From: Stratiolaelaps scimitus
Taxonomy: Eukaryota > Arthropoda > Arachnida > Mesostigmata > Laelapidae
Direction of reading: 5' to 3'
Assembly: GCA_019614645.1 (NCBI GenBank)
Contig: JABWDB010000001.1
Location: forward strand, 29,815,501 to 29,879,500
DNA length: 64,000 nucleotides
Part shown: positions 50,892 to 61,200 of the stretch, one piece after another
How the letters are laid out: every line of letters starts with the position of its first letter
How positions within the stretch are numbered: the stretch's first letter is position 1
The notes under the pieces: generated by a model
Databases searched by the model: none
The model's input: the letters and a program-made list of their open reading frames with translations, nothing else
What the model was told of the DNA's origin: nothing
Made by a program: the position numbers and the translations under genes

Positions 50892-51326
50892 GAGCTCGAA
50901 ATATCAGATTGCATTGATGTTTTCGTTCTGACACAGTAACTATCAAGTGTCGTTAACGTCTATAACAGGTATAGTCATTACTTTGGGATCAAATCTATTC
51001 CTGCACTGCCCCTGGGGACGACCTTTCATCTGTTCAAAGCCATTTTCTTACCCGGTCTCTCTAGGCCAGCCGGTTCAAACTCGCCCTGGACTCGTCAATA
51101 GGAACGGTGAGCGTAACCAAGACTTTTGGTTGCTTAGAGCTTTGTAGGTTGTACTTAGAGTATGCCACACGTGTTTCCATCCGCGCCTGAGTCGTTCGTA
51201 TTGACAAAATTACAGAAAAGGCCAACAGAGAGGTTATACCCCAACCTCCAAAGGCCGCGGTAATTCTCGTCACTGGTCGACGCTTGATTCAACGTGTTTT
51301 CGATATACAAAATAGCTCCGAATGAC

Positions 51327-51332
<6 letters not shown>
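50520..51332 (-). mobile_element. Mariner-family element, internally deleted (copy B)
   Basis: The + strand left end TACTGAGACGTTCGGAGCTA (50520 on) and the inverse of the right end (51332 back) match at roughly 29 of 36 bases, forming the terminal inverted repeats; the same core GAGCTATTTTGTAT is found at the left end of copy A. At 813 bp it is about 400 bp shorter than copy A, having lost the N-terminal helix-turn-helix region. The right end abuts a (TA)n tract, a natural target for TA insertion. On the minus strand it keeps the stretch with PIDES and LFDDK, and the SPCNYG block. Confidence 0.85.

Positions 51333-51359
<27 letters not shown>
51331..51359. repeat. (TA)n microsatellite beside mariner copy B
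   Basis: About 14 TA units directly next to the right terminal repeat of copy B, followed by TATACATA and a GA run. Confidence 0.95.
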
Positions 51360-51363
<4 letters not shown>

Positions 51364-54300
51364 ACATAGAGAGAGAGAGATTGTGTTGGGATATAATATC
51401 CCACCTATATGACGACGTATGATGAACATAACTAAAACTCTTCGATATTATGTCATGCTATATGTCACATACAATTATGTCAGAAAGTATCATGACTTGT
51501 TTATCTCACCAACTTCAAAATTCGACGATGGAGTTACTACATCCATATTTCTTGCTCGAAAAATAGAGAAGCAAATCGTTTGATCCTACACACATACACG
51601 CACACACACACACACGCGCGCAGAGGCTAATTAATCAGCACGGGTACCAGCCAAATGTACTTCAATCAAATAAATATAATCAACGTGCTGTGGAGCGAGC
51701 CCAGAGGCCTCATAGGAGGCACGTGTACTGGCTTCATCACAGATCTCAACGACGACCATGTATTTTCAACGAAAAGTTTCAACATTGCTATTAAAACAAG
51801 ATTTGTAAGTATGCCTCTTCTCAGGCGGACGGCAAAGAATGCGTCATGTTAATCGCGCAAGCAAAAATATAAACGTTAGTCTTCCATCTGTTCCATCCCT
51901 GTTCGTTGTTTCTGCAAACGAAAGCGGCGCCCGCCTCCATCATATCATAAAACTGTGCCGTTATATGCGTTTCTGGCAGACCAGCAAATAGCGTTTCCAA
52001 GCTGAGGCCTTTTTACATTGCAGGCTCTGAGGCGCTTTTGGCGACTGGCCATGTAGCGGGCCCGCATTCCCATTGCGTTTAGCGCGTCTGGCGCATCAAC
52101 GGTGGCTGTTGCTGATCGAATTGCATACCACTGCTTTACGCCTCTCAGTGATAACGAATGATAACCGTGTTACTTCGCGCTATGCTTCGGGCCGTCCGCA
52201 TCCGGCGCACTGTGCACCCGACGTGGGTTAGAAACATTCGTGTGAATTTTTACGGCGAACTAATTTGTCGGGAATTCTACGAGAAAAACGGCGTGGATCT
52301 CGAAGTTGTCCTTTAATTTCAAATGGATATTTCAGAGTATCCGCCTGCTCCCATATGAAATAGGTTATCGGAGCGACGCGCATCTGAACGGCGTGAGAGC
52401 ATCTGCATCAAATAAGCACAAGAGATTTGCCTGCCTCTGAATCAATAATAGCACTGCTGGTGGTAGGTAGCTCTGCTAACAGCATTGTCAACACAAATCA
52501 ATAGAAGTTTTATTCTAGTTTATTAATGGGACTGCAGGTTTTTTACAACGCTTCCGCTTTCGATACTTTGTGTTCGAACGATCATTTGTTTCTGTGATAC
52601 GTATTTCTTCCATTACCCTGTTCATTAATGCGTGCATAACTGCGGGGTGAGAAAGGAATAGATTGACTATGTGATTGACATAGTCTACTGGCAGTTCATA
52701 GGCTGACTGAACACATTAGAGCCTAGCCGGATTAGTACTCGTTAAGGAGCATCACCAGGAACGTTCGGTAGTAAACTACGAGTCAAACGGACTCGCTAGT
52801 CAACTAATCAGCGTTTCCTATTTCAAGGGAAATGACTACGGCACTTTATCACTACTACTGTATGACACTTGGCACTCTTGAAGTGTTTGCGTCATCTCTG
52901 AGTGCCGTCTGCACAGCAGAGGAAGCTGCCGGGTCAGGCTTAGATAACGGGAGGGGACTTCGCCAAAGTACGTGGTGGGTTAGGCCGCCATGGATTGGCT
53001 AACTTGGATGCGAATTCATCATCTCCACGCAGCAGGCCCATGCTCGGCCCGTCTCTCCCCCTACCGTTTTCTCGGGGACCTCTGGCTTTGCAGCGAGTGC
53101 TCTGCAATTCGACTACGCTAGCTCCCCATAGTCGGCCTGGACGTAGTGGCCGATGCGTGGTTGAGGCCAGCAGGCCAGCGAGGCCCACCGATCGTGAGAA
53201 GCGGACCAGCGCTCGGAGTGGAGGATAGCCTCGTGCCTTGTAAATATGTACACAGTTGGGCTCTCTTTGGAGCTGTTGGCGTTGGGAATGGCCGCCGTTT
53301 GAGTGGCTTCCTATTCCCGTCCTTTTGAGCCGTGCGAGTCGTCCCTAAAAGCCGAACCCCCTGGACGAGATCGTGCGGCGGTGGATGACGAAGAGGGAAT
53401 TCCAGCTGCACCGCGGCGCCGCACTACCCCTCCGGACCGCCGCCTGCTCGCCATGGCAGTCACGTCGCCGAATCGATACCTCAACGTGGCGACCGAACGA
53501 GGGGGAGCTAGCGCATCCCAGCATCCATGGGGGTCATCTCGAACCCCACCCCCCTCGTCCTGTGGGGATGAGTCCGTAGATGCGACCACCTTTGTCTTCC
53601 ACGTGTGGGTGACGTCCCCGGCTCAACATTCAGACTCCGTCAACGCTCGCATATAGTGGTGGTTGTAGTAGTAGCATGATGGTATTATCTGGCGACGAGC
53701 ACTTGTGAAGTGGCTGTGAGTTTCAGACAAACGAGAGAGACGACCACGGACCCCCTCACCCGCTTTCACCGATTTCTCGCATAGCAGCGGCGGCGACGGC
53801 TTACGTAGGCTAGAACGCGATGCCGGAGTGATTACTAACGCCCGCACGTCGGCGATCGAGTTCAAGCACGCTGGTTACACTCGAAACGCGTACACAGAAG
53901 AAGCGCATGCTGCGAAAAGCTGCCTTTAAGTCCAGTAATTAATGCAACGGTGATTGTCGAGGATACGAAACCGTTTCAATTGGTCACTTAGTTAGATCAC
54001 TTGTGAACATACAGGCGAACTAGCATGTCAATCAATGCCAACAATTTAATGTCCACAGAGAAGGATGCCCTTAAGTGTATGTGTATAACAGATTGGCGTG
54101 TATCATGTGATGATGCAATTGGAAGGTTTACACAGGTTTGAGCTGGTGAATTTATGTTGAGTAGGACTGTAATATCATCATTTTATTCTTGTCACTAAAG
54201 CGACCGATTGTTATCCACTGAGTTCCCTTGCATGGGAAGGGGCGTTAGCGTCTCGGAAATAGTTTGTAATACATTTGTTCAGGCGGGTGTAACAATAGTG

Positions 54301-54938
54301 CAGTGTCACACGTCACAGTTATTTTTTCCACATGGCCCGAAGTTGCATTTCACAGCCAATCCGACAAGCGCTTTGTGACACTTCACTGTATCGTGCAATC
54401 GTGTTCGAGTGCTGAAGTAATACTTTCACAAGTAGCGTAACTGAATGTTTACCTCGGGCTCCTCGCATTGACGAGCCGTATAAATAATCCATTTTCTTGA
54501 CAGCTATCAGCTGCTGTTCGCTTAGAATATAACTAACTCATCGATATGTATCACATTGTACATTGCTCGCCTTTGGCATCGACTCGGCAAATATAAAACA
54601 TGCCCGTAAAGTTGCTCAACACTCTCTGCAGGATGTTCACCATTGGCGGCGAAGACATACGTATACTATTGCAGATAAGTAGTAGAGCAACAGCTAAAGA
54701 AATGATTTATCTTGCTAGCTTGCCTGGCAACGTTCAAAGTTAACTAGGCCAGCGATGCCTGCGAATGAATAGATTGTATCTCAGCTTAACATTGCTCTAT
54801 TGACTAAAATTAGCTCGAGCAAAAGGAACATAATTGCATTTACTTATGTTCGTTTCGAAAGCCGCCCCTAATCATCAATGAAATCCGTAGTGATTCTAGC
54901 GGTTGCAGTGAAGCTCCCGCAACATAAATCTAACGTAG

Positions 54939-55025
54939 TACTTTACTTTTTTTTACAACCTTTACTTACAACATACATACAGCATACATTACAACATAAT
55001 ACTTTACTTTTTTTTACAACCTTTT
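54939..55025. repeat. Direct duplication, 61-bp period
   Basis: TACTTTACTTTTTTTTACAA followed by CCTTT occurs at 54939-54963 and again from 55000, with the same number of T residues in the run. The spacer between the copies is rich in ACATAC. It is a recent tandem duplication in the 8.6-kb intron. Confidence 0.85.
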
Positions 55026-55369
55026 TACTTTCTTTTTTAGCAAGAACTTAAGCAGATATATGTATAATGCAGTTCGGAGAATATACACTTGATTATGATG
55101 ATAGTAATCCAGTTCCATTGGAAATTCACGCCACACACGTAGCAATGATGACAATAATAGACGAAATGTGCCGGCGTGCCTCAACACCAGCGATTATGGA
55201 TGGTCAATACACCTTCTGATTCAGGAATGAGGTCTCCAATATATCTGGCCTTCGACGAAGTCGATTGTTCCTGATTTTTTTGCCTTTGTCGTCGCACTAG
55301 GACCACCACAGTGAATCTAGAGCTGACGATCAAGGGCACCACCAGCAACATGGGGTGAAGCACAAAGCA

Positions 55370-55423
55370 GTTTAAGTATCACAAGTATACCGATTGTTAT
55401 CGGTATACTTGTGAAACTTAAAC
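55370..55423. repeat. 25-bp near-perfect hairpin with 4-base loop
   Basis: The left arm at 55370-55394 (starts GTTTAAGTATCACAAG) pairs with the right arm at 55399-55423 at 24 of 25 positions. The loop is TGTT (55395-55398). It is deep inside the GT92 intron and no gene or mobile element feature accounts for it. Confidence 0.92.
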
Positions 55424-56496
55424 AAGTGGGCACTTCATTGTTTACGGCTGTTGTATCATTTTTCGAGCAAGGTATATTCAACGTCTCGAATTGCTCCTCC
55501 GCGTGTAATGACTTCCCAGCCTTCATCACGTTGACTTAAACGTGATCGTTGCGTGTCGTGATGGATAATATCGTCTTTAACATATTGAAATGTCTTCTGC
55601 TAGCATTGCTGGCCGTCCGAATCAGAACGGTGTCTTCGCGTGAAACCCTTTGGGCGATACTGCGCGTATCTGCTCGCGTGTACGCACTTGCTCGGGTGTG
55701 CGTGTGTGTACGGGTGTCCATCTGTATCGATGCTATGCGAGTGTCTGTAGCGAAGAAAAGAGTTCCGCTTACCAGACCTCGTTTTCGTATTCAATGGCCA
55801 CCTCCTGGGGACGTCTGCGCTTCCGTCGGGTATCAATGACACATACATTTTGTTCCTCGGATCGCCTCGTCCTCCGAGTTTCGTGTCGCGCCGAACGTCT
55901 CCGGCGCGCCGTTCTACCACTGTCGTTACATAAATCACAACGTGGCACGAATGTAGAATGGAGAAAATCGGACCGAGCGTCTCGGCGCGCTATGGGCGCA
56001 CGTGGCCGTTTGGAAATTTACTGCGGACCGCTGTTTCGAAGCATCGGACTCGCCGCTACCGACCCCCCGTTATAAGGCGACGACCGATAGCGTCCATTTT
56101 GACCTTCGTTCGCCTACCATAACGTGGCGTGGCGTGCGCCGCGAAAATGAAACAGCCAGCTGCTGTCGATCGGGAACGCAAGAATAGCTGTGCTTGTAAA
56201 ACTCGCGCCATACCAGCTATTTGCGCATAGCTTTAACGGTGGAAGGGCCACAAACGAACTGGTGTTAGTTGTGTATTGACACTGTAATTACATGTACTGA
56301 AAGTGAACGCCAAGCGTTACCATCGACAGGGATCGTGAGAATGTTTACGAGGCGAGAAGGACGCTTTCACGTTAGTATTGCAAAATTGCCGGCCCACACA
56401 GTGGTGGGCCGCCATTGTTGTACTAAGCGGCTGGTGTACTAGGGGGCATGGTATATTTTGGCTAACGATTTAACGTTTGCATTTCTATGATTGCAG

Positions 56497-56579
56497 GAAA
56501 TCATTTCGTTTGGGAGTTTATGCCGGACTTTCATATGCTTAACGTCAATCCCACCGCCGGCTTTCTTCACCACTACCGA
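56497..56579 (+). CDS. GT92 glycosyltransferase, HHYR exon
   Basis: Acceptor GATTGCAG, donor TACCGA|GTATGT. The first two bases complete a Gly codon and the exon ends in phase 0. It encodes NHFVWEFMPDFHMLNVNPTA, then GFLHHYR. GT92 proteins have 'H.vw.......v.p..a.lhHYR' near the C-terminus, so the order matches. The 8.6-kb preceding intron is confirmed by phase and by the family alignment across it. Confidence 0.93.
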
Positions 56580-58119
56580 GTATGTCTAACGTCCACTAAC
56601 CCTATTTCATTGACACTGAATATTGGACGTACAATGTGCTGGAATTGAGACTAGATGTATTCCGACTTCGACTGCAATCTCGCGATTCACTCGGGTGTGG
56701 GCTGGGTTCTGTTTCTCGTCATGCCCAACCTTGGGATTTGACTTGTACGATGCCTGCGACATCCTATAGACAGCGTCGCGGCGAAAATTCATTTTGGCTG
56801 ACGTTGTTCAGGTTGAACGGGTACAATTGTCGCCCACCTTTATAATCGAATAAATAACCCAACGTTCACAGTTGAATACCTTTCAAACCCTCCCATAAGT
56901 GCTTGCATGTCTAATCTGACACTGGTCAGTTCTTAGTCCTGATACACACACACCAATCAGTAAGCTATGGCAAAATGAGCTCTGTTGAAGTCAGCTTCAG
57001 TTCTCCTCTCTATTGATTACTTCAGCATTGATTGCCATCGGGCTAGTGGTGCATCCCTGTTTGTGCTCGAGTGTTCACACCATTCTTTATCACTTCCGCT
57101 GAGCGCCGCCCTTTGATAGTTCGGAAATTGCGGGCCGCCTGCTGGAACCCGACTAGGTATTCTGAAATAGATAAGCGCTTTCGTCACCTTCGACATTTCA
57201 TCTTGTGGTGACTCGACGGCCGGCTATGGCTGTCGAGTGGTGTTGAACGAGTGGAAGCGGCAGATGCTGACATCCGTGGCACGGCGGATGAGGGATGTAG
57301 GGGAGTGGACTCAAGTACGTCGGGTTTTACGTTGGTTTAGGATCGAGTAGGTCCTGTCTTTACGTTTGCGCTTTCTCCGTTTTTTTTCTATTGCTGCGCC
57401 TCGTTTCGGTCACCAGCAGCAGTAGTGGTGGTGAGCGCTGAGGGGACCCACAGGCTTTGCCCTCCCATTATAGTTCGCTGACCAGGATGCGGAATTTGGA
57501 CCTTCCGAGTTAAGAGTATAGGAAACGGCAATGCCGCCGCCGCCACCACCACCGTCGTCACCGCCGCCGACAGCAGAGGTGGCGATGGCCATGGCAAACG
57601 GCGCTGGTTTTCTTCTTTAGTGGTTTGGAAGGAGCTTTGCTCGTCAAGTGACGCCTGCCGGCCTCTTCTACACTTTGACGGCTCCCTTTTTCTCTTCTCA
57701 ATCTATCCCACTCTCTGATGTGTCTGTCCTTTGCTAAAGTCAACTGCTGCGGAAACTGTGTGCGGTGCCGTCTTGCTCCGTCACACCGCATCCAGCAGCC
57801 CTGGCTGCCTGCGTGCGCTGAGAGTGATGAGGGGCGCGCAGTTGCTATGGCCTACCCGTTTCCATGAGCTCTGCTACCGTGATAATGGTCTCCGAGCAGC
57901 CTCACCTAAACCCCACCCCATTATACCCCGAAGTTAAACCGACTCCGCCAAACTCAAGTCAACCGCCAAGGCTTCATGTGGTGCTCTCTGCCCGTCTCGC
58001 TTCTCCCATCGTCTCTCTCTCTCTCTCTTACTCCCCTCTTGTGTTCTCTGTTTCGCCATGGTTCGACGCCTTTCTCACACGGAGTCTATTTCTCCTTTTT
58101 TTTTTGTTGTTTCTTCCAG
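56580..58119 (+). other. GT92 intron, 1.5 kb
   Basis: Phase-0 GT-AG intron (GTATGT ... TTCTTCCAG) with a strong T-rich tract before the acceptor. It contains GCC/CAC trinucleotide runs at about 57533-57572 and a CT run at about 58013-58030. No gene seen. Confidence 0.85.
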
Positions 58120-58275
58120 ATCTGCGAGTTCGGCGGGGACAGTTGTACGATCAACTCGTCATCGGTGGTCGACAAAACCCTCCACGCCTATGCGGACCGG
58201 TTGGTCGACGCTTACGCGCGCGCCATGTCGATCGTGCATCCGGCTAACTACAGCCGATTCTACCTCGACACGTAG
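58120..58275 (+). CDS. GT92 glycosyltransferase, last exon
   Basis: Acceptor TTCTTCCAG, phase 0, ending with TAG at 58273-58275. It encodes ICEFGGDSCTINSSSVVDKT, then LHAYADRLVDAYARAMSIV, then a tail ending FYLDT. The join gives HHYR-ICEFGGDSC, the typical C-terminal motif of the family, and the Cys pair may form a disulphide in the Golgi lumen. No retrieval signal or anchor is at the C-terminus, as expected for a type II enzyme. The six sure exons sum to 762 bases (253 residues plus stop). Confidence 0.95.
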   Translation: MCEFGGDSCTINSSSVVDKTLHAYADRLVDAYARAMSIVHPANYSRFYLDT

Positions 58276-61200
58276 AAAATTGGGAAGAGATGGCGAAGCG
58301 GTGGCTTGGTGGCCCTCGTAGAACGGAAGCCTCACAGACCGCACGTCCCCGAACTACGACGGCGGCTAGGAAGACCGAGGACGAAGGAGATGAAAAAGGA
58401 GCGCCACCAAGCAAACGCTTCCGTTGATGAAACGATAGCGTGGGGGAGAATTGGGAGAACGTCGTCCGTTGCTGGACACCCACCCACCCAGCCAGCCACC
58501 TACCAAGCGCGCAAGACGCCTGTCCGCCAAAGCCTGACAGCGACACATAGCGTCGGGAACCACGGTTGAAAATGAACGAGAACAATGTGTGGTGGGTTGG
58601 GCAGTAAGAAGAAAAACCTCGAAGCCCATATGTCGTATGTGTGTGTGTGTGAGGGCGATGGTGAGCGGGTGTGAAGTGTGAGAAAGGAAGAAGTAAACAG
58701 CTTTCCCGAGAAAAGCTCGACGAAGGATCAGGCGTGGTGGTGGTGGTGGTGGCGGCGGCAGTAGCACCATCGTTGAGAAGTAGCTGTAGAGAGAGAAGAG
58801 AACCTAACACTACTTTAAGGGGTTTCCATGGGGAAGTAGGTATAGGGTCTCTAGACGGCCGGCCACGCAGCGGGGAAGCGGTTGATAGCGTTTCCGGTTG
58901 CCCTTGAAGGGATGAGTGGGGCCTAAGCGCTGCTCAAGAAGGGTTGTGGGCAAGGTAAACGGGTTGCCGTGGGACGGGTGCTAGTACCCGTCTCACATTG
59001 TCTGCGTGCTCAAGTATACGAAACGCAGACGAGAAGGTTAGGAAGAGCTATTCGTTTGATGTCCCCACGTCGCGGGGAGTTCCATAGCGGCGCGGCGATG
59101 GGTACGGCACCAGCCAGTGCCCTGTCGTTACCGCGAGCTTTGTGGCAAAGCCGATATCGGATAGTGGAACGTAGTGGGTATTGGAGCTCGTTGACATTGT
59201 TCGACTTAAGGGTAAACCATGGCTCAAGAAGTTGTACGGACTGCGGACAAAATTACCCGGCCCATCCAATTGTTTGTTGTTTGCCGTGCTGGCAACTCAT
59301 GGTTTTATTTATGTATGTCATTGATTGTTCCTTGGGAATTGTTACTGCATAGGTTCCATGAGTTCATATAATATATATATATATATAACTGACTACACGC
59401 ATGCTTAGCACATTATTTATTTGATTAGGTCTACTTATTCCGTTTATTTATGGCTTTTTTACATATTGAATCGACAACGTTTTCTGCAAGCACTGAAACC
59501 TCTCAGTGCTATTACTCTCGTTATAGGTTTTGCGCTTATTTTGCAAAGGCCTGTGAGCTTTTTTGGGATCTGAACATCCCCCAATTATAATAATTCGATA
59601 TCCAAATATAGCTCCATATGATGATGGCCATGCGTTACGGGCCTGCATTACCACTGATTTACATTTATCTGTGTGCGTAGACTCAGTGAGATTGAAAGAC
59701 ATTCCCATATAATGGCTAGAAATGAGGTTTATACAACTATACGTAATTATTCTAATATATATATATTGTATAAATATGTTCATTATATGCTCTAAGAATA
59801 TCACAGTTGTCACCACTCTATGATAGACTAATACACGCTACGAGCGAATTCGGCCGCTACGAGTTATGCCCTCGACGACACAGTTCGCCATTCATCGTTT
59901 CTACCGTAATTTCTTTCGTCATTGTAACTCATTTCCTGGACAAGTATTTGCGAGGTTCTGATTCTGTCAACAGAACAGCGTTTTTCGTTACACAGTGCAA
60001 CATTCTAGTCTCGATGTCCTGTGGGCCGTAATTGGTCTGGTATACATATCCTTACCTTAGCAACCTCCCCTGACAGTATTAACATAACATAAGACATGTG
60101 ACGTTTGGGAATTTTTGACAAAATGAGAGATCGTTGTGTATTCAATACCCTGGTGCCTGGTGACACGAAAACTGCTCGGATAGGGTTGGGATGTATTGTG
60201 AGATAATATATATATATATATAAAAGTATAAATAAGTAAATATAGATACAGCGATATGAGTAGTGTGGATTGAAATGACAAACTGAACGAGAGAGAGAGA
60301 GTACGAGTGATCGATACGCCGATTGATGATGCTAGCAAATGGAGAATGAATTCACTGAGCCGAGGGGAATTGTGTGTATGTTTGAAAAATGAAAAGATGC
60401 CAGAACCTTGAAAATTGATGATTCGAGATGCGAATCAATCTATGGAGTGACACAGGTAGTTGGTTGATCGGTAATTGGTGACCGACGCTAGAGCCGGCTG
60501 GTGAGCTGATGACGGTGACCGATTGGATTAATGAGAACAAATCTAATTAATTCGGGTCATACGAAGAATGAAATATCGTTGTTGTATTCCCCCCTCCCCG
60601 CCCCTCTGCAACGCACATCGCTGACGAAATGGCGGTGTGACGATATCAAGCCAGGAGCCAAGATGAAGGGTGGTGATGTCGAATATTATTATGGATATAA
60701 ATATTCTACGCGGGTGGCAAATAAATGTTCTGCTTCATGACGATTTTTGTAAATTACGTCTGTGTCCTTATTTGTATCTGTTAGTTAATGTTGCTGTTAC
60801 AGAGTTCGGCTAGGTATCGTTCGGAGATGTTGGATAAGATGTTTTTAGGGTCACACCCTGACCGTGAAGCTGATCTGATCAACGCCTGTGTAGGGGAGAC
60901 GTCTGGGGATCTTGGCAGATCTTCGATTGAATGCTAAGCTAGGAACACTTGGTCAGGTCGGACTGGGCGAATCGTAGACCAGTGAGAGCATGGTATTCGC
61001 AAATCATATTCAATATAGACAATTGCTTACTCTGTATCGAAAAAAAAACCTGGATCGATGAACACATGTCTATATAGGCATATATCGCAGGGTGTTGGAC
61101 TACAAAAGGTTGGCCTTAGGAGCACCAACCCTAGTGGACCATCTTGTAGAGCATTTTTTTTCTGCATTTTCTGTACCTCTGCTATCTTTGTTTGTTTAAA

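Larger units (their letters stand above)
47898..56496 (+). other. GT92 intron, 8.6 kb
   Basis: Phase-1 GT-AG intron (GTAAGC ... GATTGCAG). It hosts the tRNA-derived SINE (50318-50480), the deleted mariner copy B (50520-51332) with an adjoining (TA)n tract, a direct duplication at 54939-55025 and a 25-bp hairpin at 55370-55423. A frame at about 51655-51852 runs into a good donor (ACAAGATTT|GTAAGT) but has no GT92 character, and skipping it keeps the reading frame, so I do not call it an exon. Confidence 0.8.

Noticed and set aside
51655..51852. Possible extra GT92 exon ending at a good donor
   Set aside because: The flanking exons already join in phase and by family alignment without it, and its sequence has no GT92 character.
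57917..57950. 5S-rRNA-like CCCCGAAGTTAA
   Set aside because: The match is limited to about 12 bases and no other part of 5S rRNA is present.
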